Of a stretch of 64,000 bases of DNA, positions 19,202 to 29,988 are shown piece by piece. The DNA lies in contig NZ_BPET01000002.1 in the NCBI RefSeq assembly GCF_019654915.1, forward strand, positions 1 to 64,000, read 5' to 3'. The DNA comes from Shewanella sp. MBTL60-007 (GTDB lineage Bacteria > Pseudomonadota > Gammaproteobacteria > Enterobacterales > Shewanellaceae). The notes below the pieces were generated by a model. It saw only the letters and a program-made list of their open reading frames with translations, ran no database searches and had not been told where the DNA came from. The position numbers and the translations under genes are program-made. The first letter of the stretch is position 1. Each line of letters begins with the position of its first letter.

Positions 19202-19774
19202 ATGTTACGTCACCTATTATTCGCGTCACTTTTTATCATCATGGCAGGCTGTGCTAGCCCACAGAATAACACTGTCGAGGGTAAGACCTTGCTTATTATC
19301 GCTGGTGAAGGCCTCAACACCGTTTACGAAGCTAGCCCTGCCGCTAATGGCTTTCTATTTGAAGTCGGTAGCACCTTTGCAACAGAGCTTGGAAAAAAGC
19401 TTGAGGAGTTTGGTTTCGAGTCTTACCTGTTTGTCAGTAAAGATTCGGGCACCTTCAATCAGCAGTATCAACGCGCCGTAAACAGCTTAATGACCGATGG
19501 TACCATCGATGGGGTTGCCGAAATTAAAGTGCTCCACACCAAAAATGACAAGGTCAATGAAATAGCACTCTATACAACTTACTTTACCACTGACCCTTTC
19601 ACAAAAGGCTGCGATCTACGCACCTCTAAAAACTGCTATAGCGTCAAGCTACTCGATAAGATAGGCGTTCGAAAACACTTAATCGTTGACCAAGCCACGG
19701 AAAGCTTTAATGACACGCCTGTGTCTGAGATGGTGACCGATACCGCACTGTTTATCTATCGCGCTGAGCTGTAA
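19202..19774 (+). CDS. Putative lipoprotein of unknown function
   Basis: 190 residues. The N-terminus is a lipoprotein signal with lipobox MAGC at residues 14-17. The mature part is mixed alpha/beta with no motif I recognise. A pair of cysteines (GCDLRTSKNC) could form a disulfide. It stands alone between the chemoreceptor and the cyd operon, with AAAGAGAAAA upstream of the ATG as a purine-rich ribosome-binding site. I assign no function. Confidence 0.65.
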   Translation: MLRHLLFASLFIIMAGCASPQNNTVEGKTLLIIAGEGLNTVYEASPAANGFLFEVGSTFATELGKKLEEFGFESYLFVSKDSGTFNQQYQRAVNSLMTDGTIDGVAEIKVLHTKNDKVNEIALYTTYFTTDPFTKGCDLRTSKNCYSVKLLDKIGVRKHLIVDQATESFNDTPVSEMVTDTALFIYRAEL

Positions 19775-19843
19775 ATAATCTTGCGCTAGGCTTCTAAAGA
19801 GGCCTAGTCAAAGCAATCCTGTCAGCTACAGTATTTCAAATTA

Positions 19844-20110
19844 TTACCGTCTCTTACCGTCTCTTACCGTCTGGCGTTATCATTAAAAATCTGATGGGCT
19901 AAAGCCCAACCTACAACAAACAGCAACAACTGTCCCTTAGCACTGCGATGCTTCGTTTTTAGCTTTCCATCTTTGTTTTTCCTAGAAGCGAAGCGCTCTC
20001 GAAGTGGCGAAGCCACGCCCTAGCCCCTAGCAGCGAAGCGCTCTTCTTTTCCGTAAGGCCGTAGGCCGCTCGATCGTCTTAGCTTTTCCTAGCTCCTGTT
20101 TTTCCTAGCT
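19844..20110. repeat. Hairpin-rich repetitive intergenic sequence
   Basis: It begins with a 10-bp tandem repeat TTACCGTCTC, 2.9 copies (19844-19872). Then come many short palindromes: GGGCTAAAGCCC, AGCGAAGCGCT (twice), GTGGCGAAGCCAC, GGCCGTAGGCC, and the phrase TTTTCCTAGCTCCT (twice). This resembles REP-type elements seen between Shewanella and Vibrio genes. No coding frame is convincing. Confidence 0.6.
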
Positions 20111-20140
20111 CCTAGTCCCTTCTTTTACCTTCTTTAAAAC

Positions 20141-20165
20141 AAAAAGCCCCGCATTGCGGGGCTTT
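20141..20165 (-). terminator. Intrinsic terminator of the cydABX operon
   Basis: AAAGCCCCGC-ATT-GCGGGGCTTT is a perfect 10-bp stem with U-rich tail on the minus strand, about 30 bp past the cydX stop. The T tracts on both sides make it potentially bidirectional. Confidence 0.88.
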
Positions 20166-20192
20166 CATTTAGACCTATCTACTGGCTAAAGA

Positions 20193-20309
20193 CTAATCTT
20201 CGCTATCAGCTTCACGGTCCATGTTCTCAGTTGTTTCAAGCCATAGGGCGTTGATGATACCGAAAGAACAGGCTAACAATACGCCTAAAATCCACGAGAA
20301 ATACCACAT
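20193..20309 (-). CDS. cydX: CydX small subunit of cytochrome bd oxidase
   Basis: 38 residues, read directly: starts MWYFSWILGVLLACSFGI, continues INALWLE and ends in an acidic tail. This is the CydX pattern of one transmembrane helix with the conserved WYFSWILG start and a glutamate after the helix. AAGGAG lies 11 bases before the ATG, and cydB ends 15 bp upstream, so it is the last gene of cydABX. CydX stabilises the bd oxidase haems. The gene is short enough to be missed by automated callers. Confidence 0.93.
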   Translation of the reverse strand: MWYFSWILGVLLACSFGIINALWLETTENMDREADSED

Positions 20310-20324
20310 AATCTAGGCTCCTTA

Positions 20325-21464
20325 TTAGTAAAGTGAGGTCTTGTTCTTTTCGATGAAGTCGCGCGATAGACGACCAAACATCTTCAAGTAAGTCCAAACC
20401 GTGTAGCTAAGTACGATAGGTACGAAGATAATCGCAGCCCATGTCATAACTGTTAGTGACATCTGGCTAGCGGTCGAATCCCACATAGTCAAACTCACGT
20501 TTGGCTCTAGCGATGATGGCATAACGAATGGGAACATTGCCGCACCACAAGTTAGGATCACAGCTGCAATACCTAGTGAGCTAAAGAAGAACGCAAAACC
20601 AGAGCGGTTCAAACGGCTAGATAGCAATACTAGGATTGGCATTAACAGACCAAGCACAGGGAACAGCATAGTCACTGGGTACTTGTCATAGTTAGTTAAC
20701 CAAGCACCTGCTGCAACTTCAACTGTCTTAAGAGTTGGGTCTGAGATACCATGAGTATCAATAGCTGAGGTAATCACGTAACCGTCAATACCATTAACCA
20801 ACCATACACCCGCTGCGCCAAACAGTACGAATAGTGCAACCGCTAGCAACTGAGAGATCTTAGTTGCACGAACACGTAACTCGCCTTCTGTCTTCATCTG
20901 TAGCCAAGTCGCGCCTTGTAGCATAAACATGCTAACACACACTAGACCAGCCAATAGACCAAATGGGTTCAACAGGCCAAAGAAACCGCCGTGGTATGTC
21001 GCACGTAGATACTCGTCAAAGTTAAATGGTACACCTTGAAGCAAGTTACCAAATGCCACACCAATAATCAGCGGCGGAACGAAACCACCAACAAACAGTG
21101 CATAGTCCCAAGACTTACGCCATCTTGGATCTTCAATCTTTGAGCGGTAGTCAAATCCGACTGGACGCAAGAACAATGCAAACAGCGTTAGCATCATCGC
21201 CACATAGAAGCCAGAAAACGACACGCCGTAGACCATTGGCCATGCGGCAAACAGAGCACCACCAGCGGTGATCAACCAAACTTGGTTACCATCCCAGTGC
21301 GGTGCAATTGAGTTAATCATAATACGGCGCTCGGTGTCGTCTTTACCAATAATCGGTAATAAGGCACCTACACCCATATCGAAACCGTCAGTGACAGCGA
21401 ATCCGATGAAAAGCACACCAATCAGTGCCCACCAGACAAATCTTAATATTTCGTAATCAAACAT
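20325..21464 (-). CDS. cydB: Cytochrome bd ubiquinol oxidase subunit II
   Basis: 379 residues, the usual CydB length, with about eight to nine membrane helices. It begins MFDYEILRFVWWALIGVL and carries the family stretch TDGFDMGVGALLP near residue 25. It pairs with CydA in the inner membrane to reduce oxygen with electrons from quinol. It starts 15 bp after cydA and precedes cydX by 15 bp, forming a tight operon. Confidence 0.95.
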   Translation of the reverse strand: MFDYEILRFVWWALIGVLFIGFAVTDGFDMGVGALLPIIGKDDTERRIMINSIAPHWDGNQVWLITAGGALFAAWPMVYGVSFSGFYVAMMLTLFALFLRPVGFDYRSKIEDPRWRKSWDYALFVGGFVPPLIIGVAFGNLLQGVPFNFDEYLRATYHGGFFGLLNPFGLLAGLVCVSMFMLQGATWLQMKTEGELRVRATKISQLLAVALFVLFGAAGVWLVNGIDGYVITSAIDTHGISDPTLKTVEVAAGAWLTNYDKYPVTMLFPVLGLLMPILVLLSSRLNRSGFAFFFSSLGIAAVILTCGAAMFPFVMPSSLEPNVSLTMWDSTASQMSLTVMTWAAIIFVPIVLSYTVWTYLKMFGRLSRDFIEKNKTSLY

Positions 21465-21479
21465 AATCAGATCTCCTGT

Positions 21480-23036
21480 TTAGGCATCAAGCTTTTCAAA
21501 GTGATAACGACCCGTCTTCAAACAGCTTGGGCCAATACGTGCGAACTTAATCATTAAGAACAGTTCAATCACTAGCAAGATGGTATAGAACAGCGTGATA
21601 GAAACGATACTGAACATCAGATCGCCAACCGATAGGCTAGAGGCGGACATGAATGTCGGTAACACTTCTGAAATCGTCCAAGGCTGACGACCATACTCAG
21701 CCACAAACCAACCACACTCAATCGCAATCCATGGCAATGGTAAGCTGTAAAGTGCAGCTTTAAGAACCCATGGTTTCTCTTCGATTTGATGACGTGTGCT
21801 CTGCCAAAATGCTGCAGCAAACACGAATAACATGATCATGCCCGTACCAACCATCACACGGAAGGTCCAGAACATCGGCGCTACGTTTGGAATAGAATCA
21901 TTAGCTGCCGCTTTGATCTGCTCCTCTGTCGCATCTACAACTTTGTCGGTATAACGCTTCAGTAGTAGGCCATAACCTAGGTCGACTTTCGCTTCTTCGA
22001 ATGCTGCACGTATTTCAGGTGTTTCTTCACCCGCACGTAGCTTTTCAAGTAAACCGTAAGCCACCATACCGTTACGGATACGTACTTCGTGCTCATCAAT
22101 CAGATCTTTAATACCGGTAACTTGCTCATCGAGTGAACGAGTCGCAATAATCCCCATTGCATAAGGAATTTTCACCGCAAAGTCTGTTTCTTGTGTTTCC
22201 TGATTAGGGAAACCGACTGCAGTAAATGCCGCTGGAGCAGGCTCTGTGTGCCACTCAGCTTCAATTGCCGCTAGCTTAACGCGCTGTACTTCACCTACCT
22301 TATAGCCTGATTCGTCACCAAGAACGATTACAGACAGAATCGATGCCATACCGAAGCTTGCCGCGATCGCGAATGAACGACGAGCAAACGGTAAGTCACG
22401 CTTCTTAAGGATATAGTAAGAACTGATAGCAAGAACGAACATCGCACCGGCTACATAACCCGATGCCACAGTGTGAACAAACTTCACCTGAGCCACTGGG
22501 TTAAATAGTACGTCTGCGAAGCTTGTCATCTCCATACGCATGGTTTCGTAGTTAAATACGCTACCCACTGGGTTCTGCATCCAACCGTTCGCCACTAGGA
22601 TCCACAATGCTGACATGTTAGAACCAATCGCAACTAACCAAGTCACCGCTAAATGCTGGCGCTTGCTGAAACGGTCCCAACCGAAGAAGAACATACCCAC
22701 AAGAGTAGATTCTAGGAAGAATGCCATTAGGCCTTCAATAGCAAGTGGTGCACCAAAGATGTCACCTACGTAATGCGAATAGTATGACCAGTTTGTTCCG
22801 AACTGGAACTCCATTGCCAAACCTGTTGCAACGCCAAGTGCAAAGTTGATACCGAATAACTTACCCCAGAACTTGGTCATATCTTTATAGATCTGCTTAT
22901 TGGTCATCACATAGAGTGATTCCATAATGGCTAGCAAGAATGCTAACCCCAAGGTCAAGGGAACAAATAGGAAGTGATACATGGCCGTCATCGCAAACTG
23001 AAAACGCGACAGCTCAACAACCTCTTCTAAAATCAT
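21480..23036 (-). CDS. cydA: Cytochrome bd ubiquinol oxidase subunit I
   Basis: 518 residues. The N-terminal [17 protein letters not shown] contains the haem b595/d-region histidine (H21 here), and [15 protein letters not shown] carries the b558 histidine. The periplasmic Q-loop with [20 protein letters not shown] and a methionine ligand further on are also present. The Q-loop is of the long type. The protein binds three haems and oxidises quinol at high oxygen affinity. It is the first gene of cydABX. A perfect FNR/EtrA-type site lies 320 bp upstream, fitting induction at low oxygen. Confidence 0.96.
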   Translation of the reverse strand: MILEEVVELSRFQFAMTAMYHFLFVPLTLGLAFLLAIMESLYVMTNKQIYKDMTKFWGKLFGINFALGVATGLAMEFQFGTNWSYYSHYVGDIFGAPLAIEGLMAFFLESTLVGMFFFGWDRFSKRQHLAVTWLVAIGSNMSALWILVANGWMQNPVGSVFNYETMRMEMTSFADVLFNPVAQVKFVHTVASGYVAGAMFVLAISSYYILKKRDLPFARRSFAIAASFGMASILSVIVLGDESGYKVGEVQRVKLAAIEAEWHTEPAPAAFTAVGFPNQETQETDFAVKIPYAMGIIATRSLDEQVTGIKDLIDEHEVRIRNGMVAYGLLEKLRAGEETPEIRAAFEEAKVDLGYGLLLKRYTDKVVDATEEQIKAAANDSIPNVAPMFWTFRVMVGTGMIMLFVFAAAFWQSTRHQIEEKPWVLKAALYSLPLPWIAIECGWFVAEYGRQPWTISEVLPTFMSASSLSVGDLMFSIVSITLFYTILLVIELFLMIKFARIGPSCLKTGRYHFEKLDA

Positions 23037-23358
23037 TTGTAACTCCTTAGGTGGTGCGTCAAATCACTATCGTTAGATCCCCATCAACGAGAGTGATTGC
23101 CTATATAGGAATAATAATGCAGTAAATATAGTCGAATTTTGTTAACAAAAAGTCGACTTAACCGCGCTTCATTGTTTAATTCATAAATTTTGTAATTTAA
23201 AGCCTAAAACCCCAGCAAAAAACCGCTTGCCATCACGTTTTAATAAGCTTCCGTGACACCCGTCTCAAATATACAGATAAAAAACAAACAAATTAGTTAA
23301 TATCAGTCACTTGCAATAAGAAACATAGCTGTCCGCCGGGATTTTATAACATTCAAAA

Positions 23359-23372
23359 TTGATTCAAATCAA
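23359..23372. promoter_or_regulatory. FNR/EtrA-type binding site upstream of cydABX
   Basis: TTGAT-TCAA-ATCAA is a perfect match to the FNR consensus TTGAT-N4-ATCAA. It lies about 320 bp upstream of cydA in a gap with no other minus-strand gene. A weak open frame overlapping it (23353-23565) is judged non-coding. Confidence 0.7.
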
Positions 23373-23708
23373 TCAATCCATTCGGTTTCAATGGGTTTTG
23401 GGGGGCAGCACACAGTTCCATATGTCGCGCAATTGACAACATAATCCACCTATGGTAGGGAGGCTGCTTTTTTAGGCAAAAGCACTTTTTTAAGCTGTTA
23501 AATAAAAATATCAGCATAAAATCGGCAAAAGACCAATTGTTAACAATTTTAGCAACAGTATTCATAGTGCAAACTAATCAACATGAAAACATGGAAAAAC
23601 ACAAAAAGGATACCTTACAAGAACTTACATAAAGACATCTACAAGCGTAGAGGTAAAAATCTTTTTAAATGATTAGATTTACTAATGTCAAAATACAATT
23701 TTTCTCGT

Positions 23709-23737
23709 TTGATGAAAAACTAACACTCGCCTAAAAT
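23709..23737 (+). promoter_or_regulatory. Sigma-70-like promoter of the micro-ORF transcript
   Basis: TTGATG (23709-23714) and TAAAAT (23732-23737) are separated by exactly 17 bp. Transcription would start near 23744, just before a structured leader. Confidence 0.6.
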
Positions 23738-23751
23738 GTGCACCAAGTTAA

Positions 23752-23800
23752 GGAGATGGTCTGGCTAACCCGGTGAAGTAGCCCGGTAAAGACTCACTCC
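23752..23800 (+). ncRNA. Predicted structured leader RNA
   Basis: Three nested helices by eye: GGAG (23752-23755) with CTCC (23797-23800), GTCT (23759-23762) with AGAC (23790-23793), and GGCTA (23763-23767) with TAGCC (23779-23783). CCCGGT occurs twice in this part. It could be a cis-regulatory leader or part of a small RNA. Confidence 0.45.
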
Positions 23801-23833
23801 GCTTAAATCATCAATCTTTGTGGAGATACCATT

Positions 23834-23911
23834 ATGACAAAATTATTCGAGCGTCTAGTTGTTAGCTATCAGCGTGTTTTCGTTGAACTTTATACATCTA
23901 GAGAGCTGTAA
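23834..23911 (+). CDS. Candidate 25-residue micro-protein
   Basis: ATG at 23834 with TGGAG 8 bases upstream. The product starts MTKLFERLVVSYQRVF and ends LYTSREL; it could form one amphipathic helix. It is framed by its own promoter, a structured leader and a strong terminator, which makes an independent transcript of about 250 bases likely. Whether the peptide itself matters, or the RNA does, cannot be decided here. I recognise no family with certainty. Confidence 0.5.
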   Translation: MTKLFERLVVSYQRVFVELYTSREL

Positions 23912-23961
23912 ATATAGTTTCTAATGCAAGATTTATCTTGAAGTTTTGTTAGCGCAAAGCG

Positions 23962-23991
23962 GCCCTCCTTAGCAATAAGGAGGGCTTTTTT
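23962..23991 (+). terminator. Strong intrinsic terminator after the micro-ORF
   Basis: GCCCTCCTTA-GCAA-TAAGGAGGGC is a perfect 10-bp stem with a GNRA-type tetraloop, followed by six T. Confidence 0.92.
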
Positions 23992-24170
23992 ATAACTACA
24001 CCTTTTTAAAACCACATTCATCACTTCTGCATTAAAATTAGTAATAACACTGTGTTCTCAATAAACTCTAAACATCACGGTCAAAAGGTTTTTATTTAGT
24101 ATTACATGTAGCACTAAATAAAGATTAATCTATTGTTTCTTAATAGTTTTAGCGAGACTAAATTTTAAAC

Positions 24171-24201
24171 AAAAAAAAGCCCCTACAATTTAGGAGCTTT
24201 T
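24171..24201 (-). terminator. Intrinsic terminator of purL
   Basis: An eight-pair stem with one mismatch (24178-24185 with 24191-24198), followed on the minus strand by eight or more T, 35 bp after the purL stop. Confidence 0.75.
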
Positions 24202-24236
24202 AATCAATGTATTTTGGTAATTTAGCGTTTAGCTAA

Positions 24237-27200
24237 TTAGCCAACTGACTTTCTCACGTTACGGAACATTCTCATCCAAGGGCTATCTTCCCCCCAAGAC
24301 TCAGGATGCCAAGAGTTAGCAACTGTTCTAAATACACGCTCAGGATGCGGCATCATAATCGTTACTCGCCCATCGGTAGAACTCAATGCTGTAATCGCAT
24401 TAGGTGAACCGTTGGGATTTTGCGGGTACTGAGTCGCAATTTGACCATTACCGTCCACATAACGCAGTGCAATCGTGCCAGAGGCTTCTGCTGCGGCTAA
24501 TGCTTCAGCTGATGCAAACTCAGCACGACCTTCACCATGTGATACAGCGATAGGCATACGTGAGCCTTCCATACCTTGGAAAAACAAAGATGGACTCTTC
24601 TGCACTTCTACCAAGCTGAAACGCGCTTCAAAGCGCTCAGAGCGATTACGCACAAAATGTGGCCACAACTCGGTACCTGGAATGATGTCTTTTAAGTTAG
24701 ACAGCATCTGACAACCGTTACACACCCCAAGCGAGAAGCTGTCTTTACGCTCGAAGAACTGACTAAACTGCTCGCGAGCACGCTCATTAAACAGAATCGA
24801 CTTCGCCCAGCCTTCACCCGCGCCCAGTACGTCACCATATGAGAAACCACCACAGGCCACTAAGCCTTGGAACTCTTCTAAGCTAATACGGCCACTTAGA
24901 ATGTCGCTCATGTGAACGTCACGAGACTCAAAACCAGCACGATCAAATGCCGCAGCCATCTCGATGTGCGAGTTCACGCCCTGCTCACGCAAGATAGCCA
25001 TCTTAGGCGCAGCGCCTTTTAGGATATAAGGCGCGGCCACGTCTTCACTTGGGTCAAAACTCAAGTCAACTGTCAGACCAAGATCGTTAGTGTTCTGCTT
25101 AAGCTCAAACTCTTCTTTCGCACACTCTGGGTTATCACGTAGTGCCTGCATGCGGTAGGTAGTTTCTGCCCAGATTGTACGTAGTGAGGTACGCGTCTCT
25201 GTTAGCACTTCACGCTCACCATCAAAGATGGCGATGGTATCAGCGTCAGTCAACTCGGCGACCTTGTGGCAAGGTACGCCTGCTGCAGCAAATTTGTCGC
25301 TGATCAGTGCAGCGTCTTGACGACGAACCTGAATCACCGCACCGAGCTCTTCGTTAAACAGACGCTCAACGTCAGTGCCATTTAGTGCACTCAGATCGAT
25401 GTTCAAACCAGTGTGACCGGCAAACGCCATTTCAACTAATGTGGTGTATAGGCCACCGTCGCTTCTGTCGTGGTAAGCAATAATCGACTTGTCGGCAATC
25501 ATTGGCTGAATGGTATCAAAGAAACCTTTCAGCGTTGCCGAGCTATCCAGATCTGGGGCTATGTCACCTAGCTCACTGTAAACCTGCGCTAAACAAGAGC
25601 CGCCTAGGCGGTTCTTACCCAAACCGAGATCGAGCAATAACAGGTCAGTGTCGCCTTTATCGCTGCGAAGCTCAGGCGTTACTGTGTTACGCACATCCTG
25701 CACCACACCAAATGCGGTGATCACAAGCGACATTGGCGAGGTCACGGTTTTCTGTACGCCGTTCTCTTCCCAAGCGGTCTTCATCGACATTGAGTCTTTG
25801 CCCACAGGGATTGTGAGCGATAAGTCAGGACATAGCTCTTCACCAATCGCTTTTACTGCTTCATAAAGACCTGCGTCTTCACCTGGATGACCCGCTGGAG
25901 ACATCCAGTTTGCAGATAGCTTAATACGCTTGAATGAACCAATATCGGTACCGGCGATGTTCATGATTGACTCGGCAACCGCCATACGCGCCGATGCGCC
26001 GAAATCCAGTAATGCGAGCGGTGTACGCTCACCCATAGACATGGCTTCACCCGTGTAAGAATCGTAGCTCGATGCCGTTACTGCACAATCAGCCACTGGT
26101 ACCTGCCAAGGACCAACCATTTGATCTCGGTTAACTAGGCCTGTTACCGTTCTATCACCAATAGTGATAAGGAAGGTCTTTTCAGCAATAGTAGGCAAAC
26201 GGAGCAAACGGTGTGCCGCTTCTTTAACCTCAATGCCAGACTGCTCAAGTGCCGCAGAGTTAGCTTTAGCACTGACCACATCGCGGCTCATCTTAGGCGC
26301 TTTACCCAGTAATACTTCTAGAGGCAGGTCGATTGGGTGATTTTCAAAGTGCTCATCACTTAAAACCAGTTCTTTCTCTTCTGTTGCGACACCTACTACA
26401 GCAAATGGCGCGCGCTCACGCTGACAAATCTGCGTGAATAGTTCCATATTCTCTGGCGCAATCGACATTACATAACGCTCTTGCGACTCGTTACACCAGA
26501 TCTCTAGCGGACTCATGCCTGGCTCATCAGACGGCACTCGACGTAGTTCAAACTTACCGCCACGGTTGCCATCGTCAACAAGCTCTGGGAAGGCGTTAGA
26601 TAATCCACCCGCCCCCACATCGTGAATAAACTGAATCGGGTTAGCTTCACCCATCTGCCAGCAGCGGTCGATAACCTCTTGGCAACGGCGCTCCATTTCT
26701 GGATTTTCACGCTGCACAGAAGCAAAATCTAAGTCTTCGCTCGACTGCCCTGAGGCCATAGATGATGCCGCGCCACCGCCCAAGCCGATGTTCATTGCTG
26801 GACCACCAAGCACGACTAGCTTAGCGCCAACGGTGATCTCACCTTTTTGTACGTGTTCCTCACGGATGTTACCCAGACCACCAGCCAGCATGATTGGTTT
26901 ATGATAACCGCGGACTTCGACGCCGTTGTGGCTATTCACTTCCTGCTCATAGGTACGGAAGTAACCGAGTAGTGCTGGACGACCAAATTCATTGTTGAAT
27001 GCTGCGCCGCCTAATGGCCCTTCGGTCATGATATCAAGGGCGGTTACAATGCGATCGGGTTTGCCGTAATCGGCTTCCCATGGCTGAACAAAGCCCGGGA
27101 TCTTAAGATTAGATACGCTAAAGCCAGTTAGACCCGCCTTTGGCTTGGAGCCGCGGCCTGTCGCACCTTCATCACGAATTTCACCACCTGACCCCGTTGC

Positions 27201-28118
27201 CGCACCTGGGTATGGACTAATGGCTGTCGGATGGTTATGGGTTTCAACTTTCATTAAGATATGCATTGGCTCCGTGTGGTAGCCATATACACCATCTTGT
27301 TTCGGGAAGAAGCGACCAGCTGTAGAGCCTGTCATGACCGCGGCGTTATCTTTATAAGCAGATAATACGTTGTCAGGTGTCTTCTCGAAGGTGTTCTTAA
27401 TCATCTTGAACAACGACTTTGGCTGAACCTCGCCATCGATTGTCCAATCGGCGTTAAAAATCTTATGACGACAATGCTCAGAGTTCGCCTGGGCAAACAT
27501 CATCAGCTCCACATCGTGTGGATTACGGCCTAAGCGGGTGAAGTTTTCAACTAGGTAGTCAATCTCATCTTCAGCCAGCGCTAAACCTAACTGAGTGTTA
27601 GCTTGTTCAAGCGCAACGCGACCTTTGCCTAATACATCAACACTGTTAAATTTCGCAGGCTCTGTACGCGCAAATAGTACCCCAGCGTCATCGAAACTCG
27701 GTAAAATCACTTCAACCATGCGATCGTGTAATAGTGCCGATAATGCTTTAGTTTGTTCGCCGCTTAACTCATCGCTAACAACATAGTAGGCAATACCACG
27801 CTCTAAACGCTTAACCTTATTCAGACCACAATTGTGGGCGATATCTGTTGCTTTTGATGACCAAGGAGAGATGGTACCAGGACGGGGTGTAACGAAGTGG
27901 AGATGACCTTCTGGCGTGTGCGCTTCGATAGCGGGGCCGTAGGTTAGGATTTTTTCAAGCTGTTGACTTTCTTTTTCATCTAGCGACTCGTTCAAATCGG
28001 CTAAATGGATAAACTCGGCATAGATTTGGCGCACTGGCAGTGCTGCCGATTCACAAGCTTGCATAAGCTTCTGTACTCTAAACGCCGAAAGTGCAGGGGC
28101 TCCGCGGATGATCTCCAT
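24237..28118 (-). CDS. purL: Phosphoribosylformylglycinamidine synthase (large PurL)
   Basis: 1293 residues, the single-chain gammaproteobacterial form. The N-terminal and synthetase domains occupy about residues 1-1030, with ATP/substrate motifs such as [18 protein letters not shown] and [15 protein letters not shown]. The C-terminal glutaminase follows, with its nucleophile in [10 protein letters not shown] and the His/Glu pair in MPHPERVF. It converts FGAR to FGAM in purine synthesis using glutamine and ATP. The ATG at 28118 is preferred over the GTG one codon earlier because [11 protein letters not shown] is the family N-terminus. A PurR-like box overlaps its likely promoter. Confidence 0.97.
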   Translation of the reverse strand: MEIIRGAPALSAFRVQKLMQACESAALPVRQIYAEFIHLADLNESLDEKESQQLEKILTYGPAIEAHTPEGHLHFVTPRPGTISPWSSKATDIAHNCGLNKVKRLERGIAYYVVSDELSGEQTKALSALLHDRMVEVILPSFDDAGVLFARTEPAKFNSVDVLGKGRVALEQANTQLGLALAEDEIDYLVENFTRLGRNPHDVELMMFAQANSEHCRHKIFNADWTIDGEVQPKSLFKMIKNTFEKTPDNVLSAYKDNAAVMTGSTAGRFFPKQDGVYGYHTEPMHILMKVETHNHPTAISPYPGAATGSGGEIRDEGATGRGSKPKAGLTGFSVSNLKIPGFVQPWEADYGKPDRIVTALDIMTEGPLGGAAFNNEFGRPALLGYFRTYEQEVNSHNGVEVRGYHKPIMLAGGLGNIREEHVQKGEITVGAKLVVLGGPAMNIGLGGGAASSMASGQSSEDLDFASVQRENPEMERRCQEVIDRCWQMGEANPIQFIHDVGAGGLSNAFPELVDDGNRGGKFELRRVPSDEPGMSPLEIWCNESQERYVMSIAPENMELFTQICQRERAPFAVVGVATEEKELVLSDEHFENHPIDLPLEVLLGKAPKMSRDVVSAKANSAALEQSGIEVKEAAHRLLRLPTIAEKTFLITIGDRTVTGLVNRDQMVGPWQVPVADCAVTASSYDSYTGEAMSMGERTPLALLDFGASARMAVAESIMNIAGTDIGSFKRIKLSANWMSPAGHPGEDAGLYEAVKAIGEELCPDLSLTIPVGKDSMSMKTAWEENGVQKTVTSPMSLVITAFGVVQDVRNTVTPELRSDKGDTDLLLLDLGLGKNRLGGSCLAQVYSELGDIAPDLDSSATLKGFFDTIQPMIADKSIIAYHDRSDGGLYTTLVEMAFAGHTGLNIDLSALNGTDVERLFNEELGAVIQVRRQDAALISDKFAAAGVPCHKVAELTDADTIAIFDGEREVLTETRTSLRTIWAETTYRMQALRDNPECAKEEFELKQNTNDLGLTVDLSFDPSEDVAAPYILKGAAPKMAILREQGVNSHIEMAAAFDRAGFESRDVHMSDILSGRISLEEFQGLVACGGFSYGDVLGAGEGWAKSILFNERAREQFSQFFERKDSFSLGVCNGCQMLSNLKDIIPGTELWPHFVRNRSERFEARFSLVEVQKSPSLFFQGMEGSRMPIAVSHGEGRAEFASAEALAAAEASGTIALRYVDGNGQIATQYPQNPNGSPNAITALSSTDGRVTIMMPHPERVFRTVANSWHPESWGEDSPWMRMFRNVRKSVG

Positions 28119-28424
28119 CACGTCTTTTCACCTTATATATTATAATTGCAGGGTCAGATCTGGGCGCTATTATAGGGAAATGTTTGCCACAAATCATTAG
28201 CAGTCGCTGTAGAAAACAGTGTTTCCCGTATAGGAAAAAGCGCTCTAAATACTTTGCAACGACACCAAATTAATTCCAAGCAAAAATCCTATTTAGGTAC
28301 ATACTCAAACTAAGGCCTCTCATCTAAAAGGCAATTTTTTACGGCAACCAAGATTATGGTATAATCGACGGCTATTTCTTTATATTCTTAATAATTTAAG
28401 TTAAGCGCTAACAAAAAATAATCG
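28119..28424. other. Divergent purL/mltF promoter region
   Basis: No gene. On the minus strand TATAAT (28169-28174) is a likely purL -10 box. On the plus strand GGTATAATCG near 28357-28366 is a likely mltF -10 box, with a weak TTTACG 16 bp upstream. Confidence 0.5.
28174..28189 (-). promoter_or_regulatory. Candidate PurR operator of purL
   Basis: The minus strand reads TGGCAAACATTTCCCT, which matches 10 of the 12 fixed positions of the PurR consensus ANGCAANCGNTTNCNT. It abuts the TATAAT box of purL, where a repressor would block transcription. Confidence 0.55.
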
Positions 28425-29852
28425 ATGAAAAGACTCTTACTTGTCCTATGTTGTATCACCTTGCTGGCTGCCTGCCAGAAGGTTGTCGTGGAACAAGAAA
28501 AAACCACTCCTCCGCCTGAACCGACCGAACTGAAGGTTGGCACACTATATGGCCCACAGATTTACTTTACCTCAGGTCAAGGAGACTCAGGTTATGACTT
28601 TGAGATGGCTCAGCGCTTCGCCGAGTACCTAGAGCTTGATCTCAATATGAAGCCATTCGCCAATATCAGCGATCTCTATACAGCATTACGTAAAGGAGAA
28701 ATTGATATTATCGCCGCTGGGTTAGCCGATACCCCCGCTAGACGTGAACAGTTTAGACTTGGTCCACCACTTTACCGTGTTAACCAAATTTTGGTATATC
28801 GCCAAGGTACACCTATACCCAAAAATATTAATCACCTTAAAGGCGAAATTACCGTTACTACTGACTCCTCTTTTGTCGACACTCTAACTGAGCTGCAAAA
28901 GTCGAATCCGGATCTGGTGTGGAATCAAGAAAAAGACAAGGACGCCGAAGAACTGCTAACAATGATAGCAGCCGGAGAGATCCCCTATACCATTGCTGAC
29001 TCAACCAGCTTAGATATCAACAGACGCTTCATGCCAGAACTGCGAGAAGGCCTTGTTTTAAAACGTAAGCAGCCGGTTGTGTGGTTATTGCCTGCCACCA
29101 ACAGCGACAAGTTGATGAGTGAGTTACTCGCGTTTTGGCACATAGAGAAACGTAGCGGCACACTTGCCCACCTTAACGAAAAATACTTTGCCCACGTAGA
29201 GCGATTCGATTATGTCGATACCCGCGCCTTTATCCGCGCCATCGATAATAAATTGCCTAAGTATCAAGCTACATTTGAAAAGTACGCAGGAGATATAGAC
29301 TGGCGCAAGCTTGCGGCTACCGCATACCAAGAGTCCCATTGGAACCCGAACGCACGCTCGCCAACGGGCGTGCGTGGTTTAATGATGTTGACCCTGCCAA
29401 CTGCGAAACAGGTCGGCATTAAAAACCGTCTCGACCCTTATCAAAGTATCAAGGGCGGTGCTAAATATCTCAACAGTATGCTTGAACGGCTTCCAGCCTC
29501 GATCCCAGAGAGTCAACGAATGTGGTTTGCCCTCGCCTCTTACAATATAGGCTTAGGTCATGTTGAAGATGCGCGCAAACTGGCACAATCTCAGGGACTC
29601 AATCCCAGTGCTTGGCGAGATGTAAAGTCAGTATTGCCACTACTGCAAAAGCGCAAGTACTACAAGAAAACCCGCTATGGCTATGCCCGTGGCAATGAGG
29701 CTGTGCACTATGTAGATAATATTCGCCGTTACTACGACACCTTAGTGTGGATCGATAACCAGAATATACTACTTGAACTGAAGAAAAAGCCACTGCAGAC
29801 AGCCGAAACTACAGAAGCAAAGAGCGAGGTTTCCCAGCCAGAACAACCTTAG
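28425..29852 (+). CDS. mltF: Membrane-bound lytic murein transglycosylase F
   Basis: 475 residues. The lipoprotein-like signal has LLAAC at residues 13-17. A periplasmic solute-binding-protein-like domain (about 38-265) is followed by a lysozyme-like SLT domain (about 285-420) with the catalytic glutamate in AYQESHWNP and the GVRGLMML and YNIGLGH motifs. This order is the MltF architecture. It cleaves peptidoglycan glycan strands to 1,6-anhydro ends at the outer membrane. It is divergent from purL, as in many gammaproteobacteria. Confidence 0.93.
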   Translation: MKRLLLVLCCITLLAACQKVVVEQEKTTPPPEPTELKVGTLYGPQIYFTSGQGDSGYDFEMAQRFAEYLELDLNMKPFANISDLYTALRKGEIDIIAAGLADTPARREQFRLGPPLYRVNQILVYRQGTPIPKNINHLKGEITVTTDSSFVDTLTELQKSNPDLVWNQEKDKDAEELLTMIAAGEIPYTIADSTSLDINRRFMPELREGLVLKRKQPVVWLLPATNSDKLMSELLAFWHIEKRSGTLAHLNEKYFAHVERFDYVDTRAFIRAIDNKLPKYQATFEKYAGDIDWRKLAATAYQESHWNPNARSPTGVRGLMMLTLPTAKQVGIKNRLDPYQSIKGGAKYLNSMLERLPASIPESQRMWFALASYNIGLGHVEDARKLAQSQGLNPSAWRDVKSVLPLLQKRKYYKKTRYGYARGNEAVHYVDNIRRYYDTLVWIDNQNILLELKKKPLQTAETTEAKSEVSQPEQP

Positions 29853-29921
29853 ATAAATGAACGCCTTACATCCAAACAATGTGTTAAGGGATAATTTTTA
29901 AGGAATTCATCAAAGATTAAT

Positions 29922-29978
29922 CTCCCGCGCGTAGACTTTCACTGCGGGAGTTGCTAAAGGTTTTATATAAAGTCTACG
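29922..29978 (+). ncRNA. Predicted H-type RNA pseudoknot
   Basis: Stem 1 is CTCCCGC (29922-29928) with GCGGGAG (29944-29950). Stem 2 is CGTAGACTTT (29930-29939) with AAAGTCTACG (29969-29978). The 5' arm of stem 2 lies inside the loop of stem 1 and its 3' arm lies beyond it, so the two perfect stems together make a pseudoknot. It ends 10 bases before a small ORF. Its function is unknown. Confidence 0.5.
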
Positions 29979-29988
29979 TGAGGTCGAT

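Noticed and set aside
23353..23565. 70-codon minus-strand frame upstream of cydA
   Set aside because: It overlaps a perfect FNR site, has no ribosome-binding site and no family features; most likely regulatory DNA.
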